The notes: generated from the sequence alone by a model not told the origin. A DNA stretch of 64,000 nucleotides from Ralstonia wenshanensis (GCF_021173085.1 NZ_CP076413.1:1488001-1552000), one strand, 5' to 3'. Positions 19,623 through 29,210 are shown, counted from the first letter of the stretch. A program made the numbers and translations.

Positions 19623-20726
19623 CTACTTATAGTCCCACTGCATCTGCTCGGGAATCGGCACGGCGTCCGACGTCTCGAGGCAGCGGTCGAGGTAAGCGAG
19701 CAGGGAGCGCGGCTGAAAGCCCGTCTCTTGCACCAGTCGCGTGTTGTCGAACACGTAGCTCATGCTGGCGAACTTGGCATACAGGTGGATGCAGCGCGCG
19801 ACCAGTCGCACGTTGCCGTCACCCGTCAGGCTCAGGAATTTACGCGCCAATGCTTTCTCGGCGATTTTTTCCTGATACACGTAGCCGGCCAGCGCCTGCG
19901 CGTCTTCTTCCGGCGTCTTGCAACGCTTGAAGCGCGGGTACAGCGTTTCGATGCGCTCGGAGTTCGCGTCGCCGGCGCTGATGTGATACAGGTCGTGCGC
20001 CAGCGTCGGCTTGGTCGAAAGCTGCACGATGGCTTCGGCGCAGTCGTCCACGGGCAGGATGTCGACGCGGTCAGACAAGCGGCAGCTGAACGTTTCGAGC
20101 AGCGCCACCATGCGCAGCATCCAGAAGATGCTGCCCGACGGCTCGCACCCCAGCGTGCTGTGGCCGACCACGATGGACGGCCGCACCACCACCAGCGGCA
20201 GCTCGGGCACTGTTTCGCGCAGCTTCAGCTCGGCCATCCCCTTGGAATACGTGTATGGCACCGCATGCTGCTCCAGCGGGGGGACATCCCAGCTTTCGCT
20301 GACATGGCGATCCGCCAGTTGGCCGCACGACATGGCCGTGCCGATCTGCAGGAAGCGCTTCAGGCGTGGGCCCTGCGCCGCCAGCCGGCCGAGCGCCAGC
20401 ACGCCATCCACGTTGGTTTCCCACAGCGACGGGTGGTTCGAGAAGGTTGCCAGCGCCGCGCAGTTGATGATGATTTCCGGATCGCCCAGCTTGGCGGCGC
20501 CGGCTTCGCGCAGGTCGAACGGCACGATCTGCGATTCGGTAATGCCGTCCAGCGTGCTCTGTGCGAATTCAAAACGCCGCAGGTTGTTGCGCAGCCGCGT
20601 CAACCCCTCGGCAGGTGTGTCGCCGCGCACGGCAAAGCGTGTGTCGGCCAGCAAACCTTTGGCTGCCAGATTGGCGGCAATGGCGCCGCCCACGAAACCG
20701 GTCGCACCGGTTAGCAAAATACTCAT
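19623..20726 (-). CDS. Extended SDR / male-sterility-type NAD(P)-binding oxidoreductase
   Basis: 367 residues of the extended short-chain dehydrogenase superfamily. The Rossmann motif LLTGATGFVGGAIA is at the N-terminus, followed by NCAALATFSNHPSLWETNVDG, SCGQLADRHV and the catalytic YTYSK. RPSIVVGHSTLG and the domain arrangement resemble fatty-acyl-CoA or thioester reductase NAD-binding modules. A C-terminal helical tail of about 100 residues is variable. Substrate unknown; reduction of an acyl thioester or epimerisation of a bound sugar are both possible. The ATG at 20726 places the glycine motif at the extreme N-terminus as expected. Confidence 0.82.
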   Translation of the reverse strand: MSILLTGATGFVGGAIAANLAAKGLLADTRFAVRGDTPAEGLTRLRNNLRRFEFAQSTLDGITESQIVPFDLREAGAAKLGDPEIIINCAALATFSNHPSLWETNVDGVLALGRLAAQGPRLKRFLQIGTAMSCGQLADRHVSESWDVPPLEQHAVPYTYSKGMAELKLRETVPELPLVVVRPSIVVGHSTLGCEPSGSIFWMLRMVALLETFSCRLSDRVDILPVDDCAEAIVQLSTKPTLAHDLYHISAGDANSERIETLYPRFKRCKTPEEDAQALAGYVYQEKIAEKALARKFLSLTGDGNVRLVARCIHLYAKFASMSYVFDNTRLVQETGFQPRSLLAYLDRCLETSDAVPIPEQMQWDYK

Positions 20727-21000
20727 GCGAGAAAACCTGAATCCCTTGGGAAGCAAAACGGGCGACCAACCCGCTTGCAAACAACACTGCCGCTGCCGCA
20801 CCGGCGAGGCACGTATTCGCAGTGCGCTCGAAGCTGGGGACAGGCAGGTCATGCCGGATGAAGCCGCGCACACGAAACAGGGTTCGCGGGCCGCAAGATT
20901 CGCGTGACGCGAAGCGGCCGAAACCTGCGCACAATCAGCGATTTATAAGAATGTAACCTTTCAGGTGCCTTTCAGCACCCCATTCCATCAGAGGGTTGAC

Positions 21001-22032
21001 TCAAGTTTGCGGCACAGCGCAACTCGACGTGGCATTGGCGGCAATCTCGCGCGCGGCCTTGGCGCCCTCGACTTGCAGGATGGTCGGCAGCGATACGCCG
21101 TTCTTGGCGGCTGTCACCTCGGCCAGGATCGAGATGGCGATTTCGGGCGGCGTGCGGCTGCCGATGTAAATGCCGACCGGCCCATGCAGGCGCGCCAGCT
21201 CGGCATCGCTCAGGTCGAATTCCTTCAGGCGCTCGCGGCGGTTGGCGTTGTTGCGGCGGCTGCCCAGTGCGCCCACGTAGAACGCGGGCGTCTTGAGCGC
21301 CTCCATGAGCGCGAGGTCGTCCAGCTTGGGGTCGTGCGTCAGGGCGATGACGGCGCAGCGCTCGTCGAGCTTCATGGCCATCACCGTATCGTCGGGCATG
21401 GTGCGGACCATGGCCACGCCCGGGATCGACCATTCCTCGCTGTATTCCTCGCGCGGGTCGCAGACGGTGACCTGGTAATCGAGCCCCACAGCGATCTGGC
21501 ACAGGTAGCGCGAGAGCTGTCCCGCACCGATCACGAGCATCCGGTAACGCGGCCCGTGAATGGTGACGAGGCGCACTTCGTCAAACTGCAGGCCGTCGGT
21601 GACGGTGGCGTGCTGCAGCGTTGACGCGCCAGTCGCCATGTCGAGCGTGCGGGCGACGAGCTGACCGGCCTCCACGGCACGCAGCAGGGCGTCGATTCCG
21701 CTGGAGGCGTTCAGTGGCTCCAGCACGAGCTGCAGTGTGCCGCCGCAGGGCAGGCCGAAGCGATGCGCTTCTTCAGCGCTGATGCCGTATTTGACCGCTT
21801 CGGGCTGGGTGTAATGCAGGCCTTCACGGCGCACGCGGTCGATGAGGTCGTCTTCAATGCAGCCGCCCGAGACCGAGCCGATGACGACGCCGTCATCGCG
21901 CAGCGCAAGCATTGCGCCTTCGGGCCGCGGCGACGAACCCCACGTTTTGACGACCGTGACGAGCAGTACGCGGCGCCCTTGTTCAAGCCAGCGCACGCTG
22001 GTTTTCAAGACTTCGAGATCGACGCTGTCCAT
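21001..22032 (-). CDS. XdhC/CoxI-family molybdenum hydroxylase maturation factor
   Basis: 343 residues. N-terminal XdhC domain (TWGSSPRPEGAMLALRDDG, GSVSGGCIEDDLI, RFGLPCGG) and C-terminal Rossmann-like XdhC_C domain (RMLVIGAGQLSRYL, VTVCDPREEYSEEW, VIALTHDPKLDDLAL, FYVGALGSRRNNANRRERL). These proteins bind molybdenum cofactor, help add the sulfido ligand and deliver it to xanthine-dehydrogenase-like enzymes. It is the last gene of the minus-strand coxS-L-M-D-E-G-xdhC run, 56 bp after coxG, which fits maturation of that enzyme. The start at 22032 is chosen because longer readings lack homology. Confidence 0.9.
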   Translation of the reverse strand: MDSVDLEVLKTSVRWLEQGRRVLLVTVVKTWGSSPRPEGAMLALRDDGVVIGSVSGGCIEDDLIDRVRREGLHYTQPEAVKYGISAEEAHRFGLPCGGTLQLVLEPLNASSGIDALLRAVEAGQLVARTLDMATGASTLQHATVTDGLQFDEVRLVTIHGPRYRMLVIGAGQLSRYLCQIAVGLDYQVTVCDPREEYSEEWSIPGVAMVRTMPDDTVMAMKLDERCAVIALTHDPKLDDLALMEALKTPAFYVGALGSRRNNANRRERLKEFDLSDAELARLHGPVGIYIGSRTPPEIAISILAEVTAAKNGVSLPTILQVEGAKAAREIAANATSSCAVPQT

Positions 22033-22088
22033 GATGCGTTGGCTGCGCTTTCGCGCGCTTGAGGGTTCTGTTGCGGGGAATGCACCGA

Positions 22089-22763
22089 TTATGCCCCGTG
22101 GTGCAAAAACAGGTAGGCGGCCGCCACGGCCACCAGCGCCACGATGATCCACGGCCATGGGTTACGCGGCTGCAGCGCGGGGCTGACGTTGGGAGCGGCG
22201 CCCGGCGGTGCGCCGTGAGCCTGCAGTTGGCCGGCCGCGAGGTCGGGAATCGCCTGTGTGGCCGGCATGCCGTCGATCGGAGCGGCATGTCCGTCGATGC
22301 CAGCCGTATCTGCGGGCCCGAACTCTGCCGCAAAACGCTGGAAGAACTCGTCGGCCAGCTTGCGTGCGGCACCGTCGATGAGCCGCGAGCCAATTTGGGC
22401 AAGCTTGCCGCCCACCTGCGCGGTTGCCGTGTAAGAAAGCCGCGTGACCGTGGGGCCTTCCGGCGTGAGCTGCACTTGCGCGCTGCCTTTGCCGAAACCG
22501 GCCGCGCCGCCCTGGCCGTCGAAATGCAACGTGTAGCTACGCGGGGGCGTCACGTCGGCCAGTTCCATGCGTCCCTTGAAGCGCGCCTTGACGGGCCCGA
22601 CGGCGGCGGTCATGGCGATGTCGTAGGCGGGGTTGGCGCTGCCCTCTGCGGCGGTGATGCTCTCGCAGCCGGGAATGCAGCGTTGCAGCACGGCTGGGTC
22701 GTTCAGCGCGTCCCAGGCGGTCTGGAGTGGCACGGGCAGGAGATGGGTCTGGGTCAGTTCCAT
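22089..22763 (-). CDS. coxG: CoxG-like SRPBCC protein with C-terminal membrane anchor
   Basis: 224 residues. The first 150 form the CoxG/SRPBCC hydrophobic-pocket domain (AWDALNDPAVLQRCIPGCES, VGPVKARFKG, GFGKGSAQVQL, AQVGGKLAQIGSRLI). A Pro/Ala-rich linker and one transmembrane helix (PWPWIIVALVAVAAAYLFL) end the protein. CoxG recruits carbon monoxide dehydrogenase to the membrane in Oligotropha; here the anchor would tether the form II enzyme. It overlaps the coxE gene by 10 bp, indicating coupling. Confidence 0.9.
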   Translation of the reverse strand: MELTQTHLLPVPLQTAWDALNDPAVLQRCIPGCESITAAEGSANPAYDIAMTAAVGPVKARFKGRMELADVTPPRSYTLHFDGQGGAAGFGKGSAQVQLTPEGPTVTRLSYTATAQVGGKLAQIGSRLIDGAARKLADEFFQRFAAEFGPADTAGIDGHAAPIDGMPATQAIPDLAAGQLQAHGAPPGAAPNVSPALQPRNPWPWIIVALVAVAAAYLFLHHGA

Positions 22764-23986
22764 GGGGCGGTCGATGGGGCTGGGGTTGGGTGGCGGGGGG
22801 TACGCGTGCGGCGAGCATGCGCCAGTTCGTGCTCGAGCGCAGCCAGGCTGTCGAAATGGTGCGCCGGCACCATCACATCGACATGCGGCAGGATGGCCCG
22901 CACGCCACGTGCCCGCGGCTCGAAGCCGGCAAAGCGCAGCAGCGGATTGAGCCAGACGATGCGATGGGCAAAGCGCGCCAGGCGCGCCATCTCGGTATCG
23001 AGCAGCTCGATGTGCTCATGATCGAGCCCGTCCGTCACGAGCAGGACGGTGGCGCGGCCGGATAGCGTGCGGCGCGCCCATTGGCGATTGAACTCCGCCA
23101 GCGCCGCGCCGATGCGCGTGCCGCCGGACCAGTCGGGCACAAGCTCGGCGATGGCTTGCACGGCGACATCCGGATCGCGCTCGCGCAGTTGCCGCGAGAC
23201 GTTCGTCAGCCGCGTGCCGAACAGGAAAGCCTGGATACGCTCACGCGACTGCACCAACGCGTGGCAGTAATACAGCACGGCGCGCGAATAGCGGCTCATC
23301 GATCCCGAGATGTCGAGCAGCAGCACCAGCGGCGGCGTGCGGTTGACGGGCTGGCGGTATTTCCAGCCGGTCCATTCGCCGCCGGCACGCACAGCCTGGC
23401 GGGCGGTGGCGCGCAGGTCCGGATGGCGCCCGCGCGAGGCGGCCTTCAACCGGCGCGTCCGCTCCTGGGCCAGATGCACGCGACGGCGGCGGATCATGTG
23501 TTGCAGCGTGCGCCATTCGGCAGCGTTGAGCGTGTCGAAGTCACGCGTGCGCAAGGCCTCGTTGGCGGAAAACGCCAGCGGCGCCACGATGTCATGGCGT
23601 TCGCCCTCGGGCTTCGGGCCGGGCGGCAGGTTGGTCGACGGCTGAGCGCGCAGGGCATCCGCCAGGCGGTTGCTGCGCGCCGCGGGAATGCCGCCACGGA
23701 CTTTGGGCAGCAACAGCGCACGCAGCTTGCCTTCCCAATCAGGATCGCGCCAGAACACGTTGAAGGCCGCATCGAACAGCGTGCGCTCGTCGGGGTGCGA
23801 GACAAGCAGGGCGGACAGCGCAGCCTTCACGTCGTCGCGGCGGCCGATGTCGATATGGCTCAGGGCTTCGATGGCATCGACCGCGCGCGAGGGCGCAAGC
23901 GGCATGCCGGCATTGCGCAGCAGCCGCACGAAATGCGTCACGTTACGCGCCAGCATCGGGAGCTGCATCTGCACGGTCGCTTGCAT
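22754..23986 (-). CDS. coxE: CoxE-like von Willebrand factor A domain protein
   Basis: 410 residues. The N-terminal half is the CoxE/VWA_CoxE helical region; the C-terminal half is a VWA domain with a complete MIDAS start (LLLDISGSMSRYS) and later LFGTRLTNVSRQL and TVLLVTDGLDHEH. With the MoxR-type ATPase CoxD, CoxE is part of a chaperone complex that inserts or remodels the metal centre of Mo hydroxylases. The gene begins 3 bp after coxD ends, with GGAGTAAGG close upstream of the ATG, and overlaps coxG by 10 bp. Confidence 0.9.
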   Translation of the reverse strand: MQATVQMQLPMLARNVTHFVRLLRNAGMPLAPSRAVDAIEALSHIDIGRRDDVKAALSALLVSHPDERTLFDAAFNVFWRDPDWEGKLRALLLPKVRGGIPAARSNRLADALRAQPSTNLPPGPKPEGERHDIVAPLAFSANEALRTRDFDTLNAAEWRTLQHMIRRRRVHLAQERTRRLKAASRGRHPDLRATARQAVRAGGEWTGWKYRQPVNRTPPLVLLLDISGSMSRYSRAVLYYCHALVQSRERIQAFLFGTRLTNVSRQLRERDPDVAVQAIAELVPDWSGGTRIGAALAEFNRQWARRTLSGRATVLLVTDGLDHEHIELLDTEMARLARFAHRIVWLNPLLRFAGFEPRARGVRAILPHVDVMVPAHHFDSLAALEHELAHARRTRTPRHPTPAPSTAPWN

Positions 23987-23989
23987 GCC

Positions 23990-24886
23990 TTACTCCGGCA
24001 GCGCAGGGGCGGCCAGCAGTTGCTCGATGGTCGGCATATCGACGCGCGCCAGGTCGTCCTGGTACTTGAGCAGCACGCCCAGCGTGTCCTGCACGGATTG
24101 CGGATCCAGCTCCGTCACGTTCAGCGCCGCCAATGCGCGGCACCAGTCGATGGCTTCGGCAATGCCCGGCGCCTTGAACAGGTCGATGCCGCGCAGGCGG
24201 TGCACGAAATCGACCGCACGCTGCTGCAGGCGGGCAGAGGTCTCGGGCGCGCGCTGCGCCACGATCTGCAGCTCCCGTGCCTTATCGGGGTAGCCGATCC
24301 ATTGATACAGGCAGCGCCGCTTGAGCGCGTCGTGCACCTCGCGCGTGCGGTTGGACGTCATGATGACCAGCGGTATCACCTGCGCGCGCACCGTACCGAA
24401 TTCCGGAATCGACACCTGGAAGTCGGACAGCAACTCCAGCAGAAACGCCTCGAAGGGTTCATCAGCGCGGTCGATCTCGTCGATCAGCAGAACGCGCGGT
24501 GTGTCGGGATGGAGTGGGTCGGGCAGCAGCGCTTGCAGCAGCGGCCGCTTGAGGAGGAATTCGTCGCGGTAGAGCGTGTCGGCGCGGGGCTTCTCACCGG
24601 CGGCCTCGGCCAGGCGCAGCGCCATGATCTGGCGCGGGTAGTCCCATTCATAGAGCGCGCTGGCGGTGTCGAGCCCCTCGTAACACTGCAGCCGCAGCAG
24701 CGACGTGCCGAGCAGCCCCGCCGCCGCCTTCGCCAGCTCGGTCTTGCCGACGCCGGGCTCGCCTTCCAGAAACAGCGGCCGCTGCATGCGCAACGCAAGA
24801 AACAGGGCCGTGGCCAGCTCTCGGCTGGCGAAATAGCCCTGGCCTTGCAGTTGCGCGATGCAGTTGTCGATGGAATCGACCGGCAT
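23990..24886 (-). CDS. coxD: CoxD-like MoxR-family AAA+ ATPase
   Basis: 298 residues. Walker A GEPGVGKT (42-49), Walker B VLLIDEIDRAD, sensor 1 MTSNRTRE and arginine-finger region HDALKRRCLY mark a MoxR-type AAA+ ATPase. In carboxydotrophs CoxD is required for building the sulfur-bridged [CuSMoO2] centre, working with CoxE. I chose the ATG at 24886, which has AAGGAA 6 bp upstream; a TTG at 24910 that overlaps the coxM stop would add eight residues (MSERPRNG). Confidence 0.9.
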   Translation of the reverse strand: MPVDSIDNCIAQLQGQGYFASRELATALFLALRMQRPLFLEGEPGVGKTELAKAAAGLLGTSLLRLQCYEGLDTASALYEWDYPRQIMALRLAEAAGEKPRADTLYRDEFLLKRPLLQALLPDPLHPDTPRVLLIDEIDRADEPFEAFLLELLSDFQVSIPEFGTVRAQVIPLVIMTSNRTREVHDALKRRCLYQWIGYPDKARELQIVAQRAPETSARLQQRAVDFVHRLRGIDLFKAPGIAEAIDWCRALAALNVTELDPQSVQDTLGVLLKYQDDLARVDMPTIEQLLAAPALPE

Positions 24887-24906
24887 GCCGTTCCTTGGTC
24901 GTTCGC

Positions 24907-25713
24907 TCAATGATGGTGCGCCAGTGCCTGCTCGACCGCGCGCGCCGTCAATACCGGAATGAGGTGCGCCCGGTATTCTGGCGAGGCATGCAGATCGCCC
25001 ACCAGATCATCGGCCGGCACCACCACCTTGCGTGCGGCTTCCGATGTAAAGCTGGCCGTCAGTGCCTGCTCCAGCGGCGTGCAACGAAACACGCACGGCG
25101 CCGCGCCCGTGACGGCCACCCGCACGTTGTTGCCCTTGCGGCTGATGAACACGCCCACCAGCGCAAATCGCGACGCGGGGTTGCGGAATTTCACGTAGGC
25201 CGCCTGGTCCGGCACGGGAAACTGCACCTCGGTGATGAGTTCATCCGCAGCCAGTGCGGTCTCATACATACCGAGGAAGAAGTCATCCGCTGCGATGTTG
25301 CGCCGCTCGGTGACGACGGTGGCGTTCAGGCCCAGCACCGCAGCCGGGTAGCACGCCGCCGGGTCGTTGTTGGCAAGCGAGCCGCCGAGCGTGCCCATCG
25401 CGCGCACTTGGCGGTCTCCGATGCCGCCGGCCAGCTCCCCCAGCGCGGGCAGCATGCGGGCGATGTCCGCGTTGTCCGCCACATCGGCATGGCGTGTGGC
25501 TGCGCCCACCGTAATCACACCGGGCTGTGTGCGAATGCCGGACATGCCCGGAATGCGCGTGACATCCACCAGCGTCGAAGGCTGCGCCAACCGCAACTTC
25601 ATCGCCGCAAGCAGGCTCTGGCCGCCGCCGAGGTATTTGGCATCGGTGTGCGTCTTCAGTGCGGTGACGGCGGTCTGGGCGTCGGTGGCTTTCTGGTACT
25701 CGAAGTCGTACAT
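24907..25713 (-). CDS. coxM: Molybdenum hydroxylase FAD-binding medium subunit (CoxM-like)
   Basis: 268 residues of the CO dehydrogenase/xanthine dehydrogenase FAD subunit family. The two FAD pyrophosphate motifs are KYLGGGQSLLAAMKLRL (about 26-42) and TLGGSLANNDPAACYPA; the C-terminal domain is the CO_deh_flav_C fold. It carries electrons from the iron-sulfur subunit to the quinone pool or another acceptor. The ATG at 25713 has AAGGAG 6 bp before it. It lies between coxL (14 bp upstream) and coxD. Confidence 0.92.
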   Translation of the reverse strand: MYDFEYQKATDAQTAVTALKTHTDAKYLGGGQSLLAAMKLRLAQPSTLVDVTRIPGMSGIRTQPGVITVGAATRHADVADNADIARMLPALGELAGGIGDRQVRAMGTLGGSLANNDPAACYPAAVLGLNATVVTERRNIAADDFFLGMYETALAADELITEVQFPVPDQAAYVKFRNPASRFALVGVFISRKGNNVRVAVTGAAPCVFRCTPLEQALTASFTSEAARKVVVPADDLVGDLHASPEYRAHLIPVLTARAVEQALAHHH

Positions 25714-25727
25714 GGTGGGCTCCTTGC

Positions 25728-28106
25728 CTAGGCCTTGGCCGCTTGAATGGTTTGCCAGACGCGGTGCGGCGTGGCGGGCATCTGGATGTCCTTCACGCCC
25801 AGCGGCGCAAGCGCGTCGACGATGGCGTTGATCAGCGCCGGCGGCGAGCCGATCGCGCCGGCTTCGCCACAGCCTTTGACGCCGAGCGGGTTGTGCGTGC
25901 ACGGCGTGCCCTTGGCGGTTTCCACCGTAAAGCTGGGCAGGTTGTCTGCGCGAGGCATGGCGTAGTCCATGTACGAGCCGGTCAGCAACTGGCCGTTCTC
26001 GTCGTAGACGCAGGCCTCCATCAGCGCCTGGCCGATCCCCTGGCCAAGCCCGCCGTGCACCTGGCCCTCGACAATCATCGGGTTGATGATGTTGCCGAAA
26101 TCGTCCACCGCAACGAATCGGTCGATGTGGGTTTCGCCGGTGTCTGGGTCGACTTCCACCTCGCAGATGTACGCGCCGGCCGGGTAGGTGAAGTTGGTCG
26201 GATCGTAGAAGGCGTTTTCATCCAGCCCAGGTTCGAGCTTGTCGAGCGGGTAGTTGTGCGGCACGTAGGCCGTGAGCGCGACTTCGCCAAACGTCTTGGT
26301 GCGGTCGGTGCCGGCCACGCGGAAGACGCCATCCTTGAACTCGATGTCTTCCGCCGATGCCTCCAGCAGATGCGCGGCGATCTTCTTGGCCTTGGCCTCG
26401 ATCTTGTCGAGCGCCTTCATGATGGCCGAGCCGCCCACGGCAATCGACCGCGAGCCGTACGTGCCCATGCCGAACGGGATGCGGCCGGTGTCGCCGTGCA
26501 CGATCTCGATATTGTCGATGGGTACGCCCAGGCGATCGGCCACCACTTGCGCGAACGTCGTCTCGTGGCCCTGGCCGTGGCTGTGCGAGCCGGTGAAGAC
26601 CGTGACGGAGCCCGTCGGGTGCACGCGAATTTCGCCGGCTTCGAACAGGCCAGCCCGTGCGCCCAATGCCCCGGCGATGTTCGAGGGCGCCAATCCGCAC
26701 GCCTCGATGTAGCAGGAGTAGCCCATGCCGCGCAGCCGGCCCTTGGCGCGGGAGGCATCGCGCCGGGCCGCAAATCCTTTTACGTCCGCCAATTCGATGG
26801 CGCGGTCCAGGCACGGCTCGTAGTCGCCCGTGTCATACGTCAGGCCCACCGGCGTGGCATACGGGAACGTGCGGATGAAGTTGCGGCGGCGCAGCTCAGC
26901 CGGGTCGACCTGCAGTTCGCGCGCAGCCGTCTCAACAAGGCGTTCGACCACATACGTTGCCTCGGGCCGGCCGGCACCGCGATAGGCGTCGACCGGCGCC
27001 GTGTTCGTGAACACCGCTTTCACTTCGGCATAGATGGCAGGCGTCTTGTACTGGCCCGCCAGCAACGTCGCATACAGGATGGTCGGCACGCTGCTGGCAA
27101 ACGTCGACAGATACGCGCCCATGTTGGCCGTGGTGTGCACGCGCATGGCGAGGAAGTTGCCCTGCGCATCGAGCGCCAGTTCCGCATGCGTGACGTGGTC
27201 CCGGCCATGCGCATCGGTCAGGAAGGACTCGGAGCGCTCGGCCGTCCATTTGATCGGCCGGCCGACCTTTTTCGATGCCCACGTGAGCGCCACGTCTTCC
27301 GGGTACAGGAAGATCTTCGAGCCGAACCCGCCGCCCACGTCCGGCGCAATCACGCGCACCTTGGCTTCGGTCAGGCCCAGCACGAACGCCGACATCAGCA
27401 GGCGTTCCACGTGCGGGTTCTGGTTGGCGACGTAGAGCGTGTAGCTGTCGTCCTGGCGCGAATAGCTGGCGTTGACGGCGCGTGGCTCGATCGCGTTCGG
27501 GATCAGCCGGTTGTTGACGATGTCGAGCTGCGTTACGTGCGCGGCCTTGGCGAAGGCGGCATCCGTGGCGGCTTTGTCGCCGTGGCCCCAGGTGTAGCAG
27601 GTGTTGTTCGGCACGTCGTCGTGGACGGCGGTGCCGGCGGTATCTGCGGTGGCGGTGTCCACCACGGCGGGCAGTTCGTCGTATTCCACGTCGATCATCT
27701 CGACGGCGTCCTTGGCGATCTTCACCGATTCAGCCACCACCAGCGCGACCTGGTCGCCCACGTGGCGCACCTTGCCTTGCGCGAGCACGGGGTGGGGCGG
27801 CTCCTTCATCGGCGTGCCGTCAATGCTGTGGATGAGCCAGCCGCACGGCAGGCCGTTCACCTTGTCGGCAGCCAGGTCGTCGCCCGTGAGCACGGCCAGC
27901 ACGCCCGGATGCTTGCGTGCGACATCCGCATTGATGTGTTTGATGAGCGCATGCGCATACGGCGAGCGCAGGAACACCGCGTACGACTGGTGAGCCTGGA
28001 CAACATCGTCCGTGTACTGCCCGGCGCCTGTCAGGAAGCGGAAGTCTTCCTTGCGCTTGACGGCCGCGCCGATCAGGTGATTGTTGGGTTCTGCGGGAGC
28101 GTTCAT
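25728..28106 (-). CDS. coxL: Molybdenum hydroxylase large subunit, form II CoxL-like
   Basis: 792 residues of the xanthine-oxidase/CO-dehydrogenase large-subunit family: N-terminal aldehyde-oxidase a/b hammerhead domain (about 18-140) and the molybdopterin-binding region (from about 150). Motifs: DVGGGFGSK (256-264), the active-site loop A374-Y-R-G-A-G-R380, [13 protein letters not shown] (Moco contact), and the catalytic E748 in [12 protein letters not shown]. True CO dehydrogenases (form I) have AYRCSFR with a Cu-ligating cysteine; here it is glycine, the form II version whose substrates are mostly unknown. AGGAGA lies just before the ATG at 28106. Second gene of the operon. Confidence 0.93.
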   Translation of the reverse strand: MNAPAEPNNHLIGAAVKRKEDFRFLTGAGQYTDDVVQAHQSYAVFLRSPYAHALIKHINADVARKHPGVLAVLTGDDLAADKVNGLPCGWLIHSIDGTPMKEPPHPVLAQGKVRHVGDQVALVVAESVKIAKDAVEMIDVEYDELPAVVDTATADTAGTAVHDDVPNNTCYTWGHGDKAATDAAFAKAAHVTQLDIVNNRLIPNAIEPRAVNASYSRQDDSYTLYVANQNPHVERLLMSAFVLGLTEAKVRVIAPDVGGGFGSKIFLYPEDVALTWASKKVGRPIKWTAERSESFLTDAHGRDHVTHAELALDAQGNFLAMRVHTTANMGAYLSTFASSVPTILYATLLAGQYKTPAIYAEVKAVFTNTAPVDAYRGAGRPEATYVVERLVETAARELQVDPAELRRRNFIRTFPYATPVGLTYDTGDYEPCLDRAIELADVKGFAARRDASRAKGRLRGMGYSCYIEACGLAPSNIAGALGARAGLFEAGEIRVHPTGSVTVFTGSHSHGQGHETTFAQVVADRLGVPIDNIEIVHGDTGRIPFGMGTYGSRSIAVGGSAIMKALDKIEAKAKKIAAHLLEASAEDIEFKDGVFRVAGTDRTKTFGEVALTAYVPHNYPLDKLEPGLDENAFYDPTNFTYPAGAYICEVEVDPDTGETHIDRFVAVDDFGNIINPMIVEGQVHGGLGQGIGQALMEACVYDENGQLLTGSYMDYAMPRADNLPSFTVETAKGTPCTHNPLGVKGCGEAGAIGSPPALINAIVDALAPLGVKDIQMPATPHRVWQTIQAAKA

Positions 28107-28125
28107 GGTGGTCTCCTCCCTGGGG

Positions 28126-28653
28126 TCAGGCGGCGTGGGCGCGCGCCGCGGCCAGGCTTTGCAGCGAGGCATCCTCGCCTTGGGCTTCTGCCATGGCTTC
28201 AGCCCCGTGCATCACGGCGCGCACGATGTTGTGATAACCCGTGCAGCGGCAAAGATTGCCGTCGAGCTGCTCGCGCACCGCGTGTTCATCGGGATGCGGA
28301 TGCTGCGCAACCAGCGCCGTCGCTGCCATCACCATGCCTGGCGTACAGAAGCCGCATTGCAGGCCGTGGCATTGGCGAAAGGCTTCCTGCATCGGGTGCA
28401 GCGTGCCGTCCTTCGACAAGCCTTCGATGGTGGTCACCTCGGCGCCGTCAGCCTGCACAGCCAGGATGTTGCAGGACTTCACCGCGCGCCCATTCATATG
28501 CACGGTGCAGGCGCCGCATTGCGCGGTATCGCAGCCGACGTGCGTACCGGTCAGGTGCAGTTGCTCGCGCAGCAATTGGACTAGCAAGGTATGGGGTTCG
28601 ACACTGACGGTGACAGGCGCACCGTTGACCGACAGCTTGAGGCTGATCGCCAT
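28126..28653 (-). CDS. coxS: Molybdenum hydroxylase 2Fe-2S small subunit (CoxS-like)
   Basis: 175 residues with two [2Fe-2S] clusters: the plant-type N-terminal one (C41, C46, C49, C61) and the C-terminal helical one (C100, C103, C135, C137 in CGFCTPG and CRCTG). It passes electrons from molybdopterin to FAD. The start at 28653 has AAGGAG upstream; the frame is open further back but without homology. A C-terminal extension of about 20 residues ([17 protein letters not shown]) is unusual. First gene of the minus-strand operon, 19 bp before coxL. Confidence 0.92.
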   Translation of the reverse strand: MAISLKLSVNGAPVTVSVEPHTLLVQLLREQLHLTGTHVGCDTAQCGACTVHMNGRAVKSCNILAVQADGAEVTTIEGLSKDGTLHPMQEAFRQCHGLQCGFCTPGMVMAATALVAQHPHPDEHAVREQLDGNLCRCTGYHNIVRAVMHGAEAMAEAQGEDASLQSLAAARAHAA

Positions 28654-29022
28654 GGGAGTCTCCTTGGGGAATGGGCGCCGGTGCCATGCTGCGCGCCTTC
28701 GTTGCTGCGAAGACGCGCGCGTGGTCTCGATATCGGTGGTCGCGGCTCTACTCAGTAAAGCACAGGCGAACCAGAAGACAACCGCAGCGCGGTGCGCTGG
28801 TCGCAGGAAAAAGGGCGATGCTGCGGCACGCAGACAAACCAAACAAATGCCGCAGAAATGACAAAGGGCCGGAATCCGGCCCTCGATTGGCACCAGGCGG
28901 TCATGACCTGGCGGGTGTGGCGGCGGGTGTGATGACACACGGCCGGCGCACGGTGCTACTGAGACTGCGAATACTGCTGACTGCTAGCTTGGGCACACGC
29001 CCATCAACAATAGCGCGGCGGG
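28654..29022. other. Intergenic region upstream of the cox-like operon
   Basis: 369 bp without a gene. It must contain the operon promoter, but I cannot fix convincing -35/-10 boxes. The only clear structure is the hairpin at 28865-28883. The part from about 28900 to 29022 shows nothing recognisable. Confidence 0.4.
28861..28884 (-). terminator. Probable terminator of the 58-residue protein gene
   Basis: Perfect 8-bp stem AGGGCCGG / CCGGCCCT with an AAT loop; on the minus strand it is followed by TTGTCATTT. It lies about 140 bp beyond the stop of the gene at 29023-29199, so the assignment is moderate. Confidence 0.5.
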
Positions 29023-29199
29023 TTAGGCCTTGGCGGTGCGGTGCGTGCCGAACAGGTTCGCGATTGCCGAGAAGAACTGGGCGAACGAGAACGATTGGCC
29101 GCTCGGACGGCGATAGTAGTAGATACCTTCGGACATTTCGCGCTCGATCAGTTCGCGTTCGAGTTGATCGGTCAGCTTCAGGTCGTTCGTGTTTTGCAT
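29023..29199 (-). CDS. Orphan small protein of 58 residues
   Basis: 58 residues starting MQNTNDLKLTDQLERELIER. It has a charged N-terminal helix, a tyrosine-rich turn (GIYYYRRPSG) and an amphipathic aromatic segment (SFSFAQFFSAIANLFG). I know no characterised family. The start at 29199 was chosen over 29358 because the longer reading runs through the promoter. Upstream are two TAGGG-N4-CCC elements, a TATAGT box and a 20-bp palindrome. A 55-residue protein at 42893-43060 has a matching promoter layout, so both may belong to one regulon. Confidence 0.7.
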   Translation of the reverse strand: MQNTNDLKLTDQLERELIEREMSEGIYYYRRPSGQSFSFAQFFSAIANLFGTHRTAKA

Positions 29200-29210
29200 G
29201 ATTGGCCTCT

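Noticed and set aside
20964-20979. Hairpin GGTGC-CTTTCA-GCACC after the xdhC gene as a terminator
   Set aside because: Only a 5-bp stem with no T-run on the minus strand; too weak to call.
25728-28106. Annotation of the molybdenum enzyme as carbon monoxide dehydrogenase
   Set aside because: The loop is AYRGAGR, not AYRCSFR; the copper-binding cysteine is absent, so CO oxidation is not supported.
25743-28607. A 954-codon open frame on the plus strand, antisense to coxL and coxS
   Set aside because: It follows the codon-position bias of the high-GC cox genes on the other strand and has no recognisable protein family; Arg/His/Gly/Ala/Val-rich composition is typical of such shadows.
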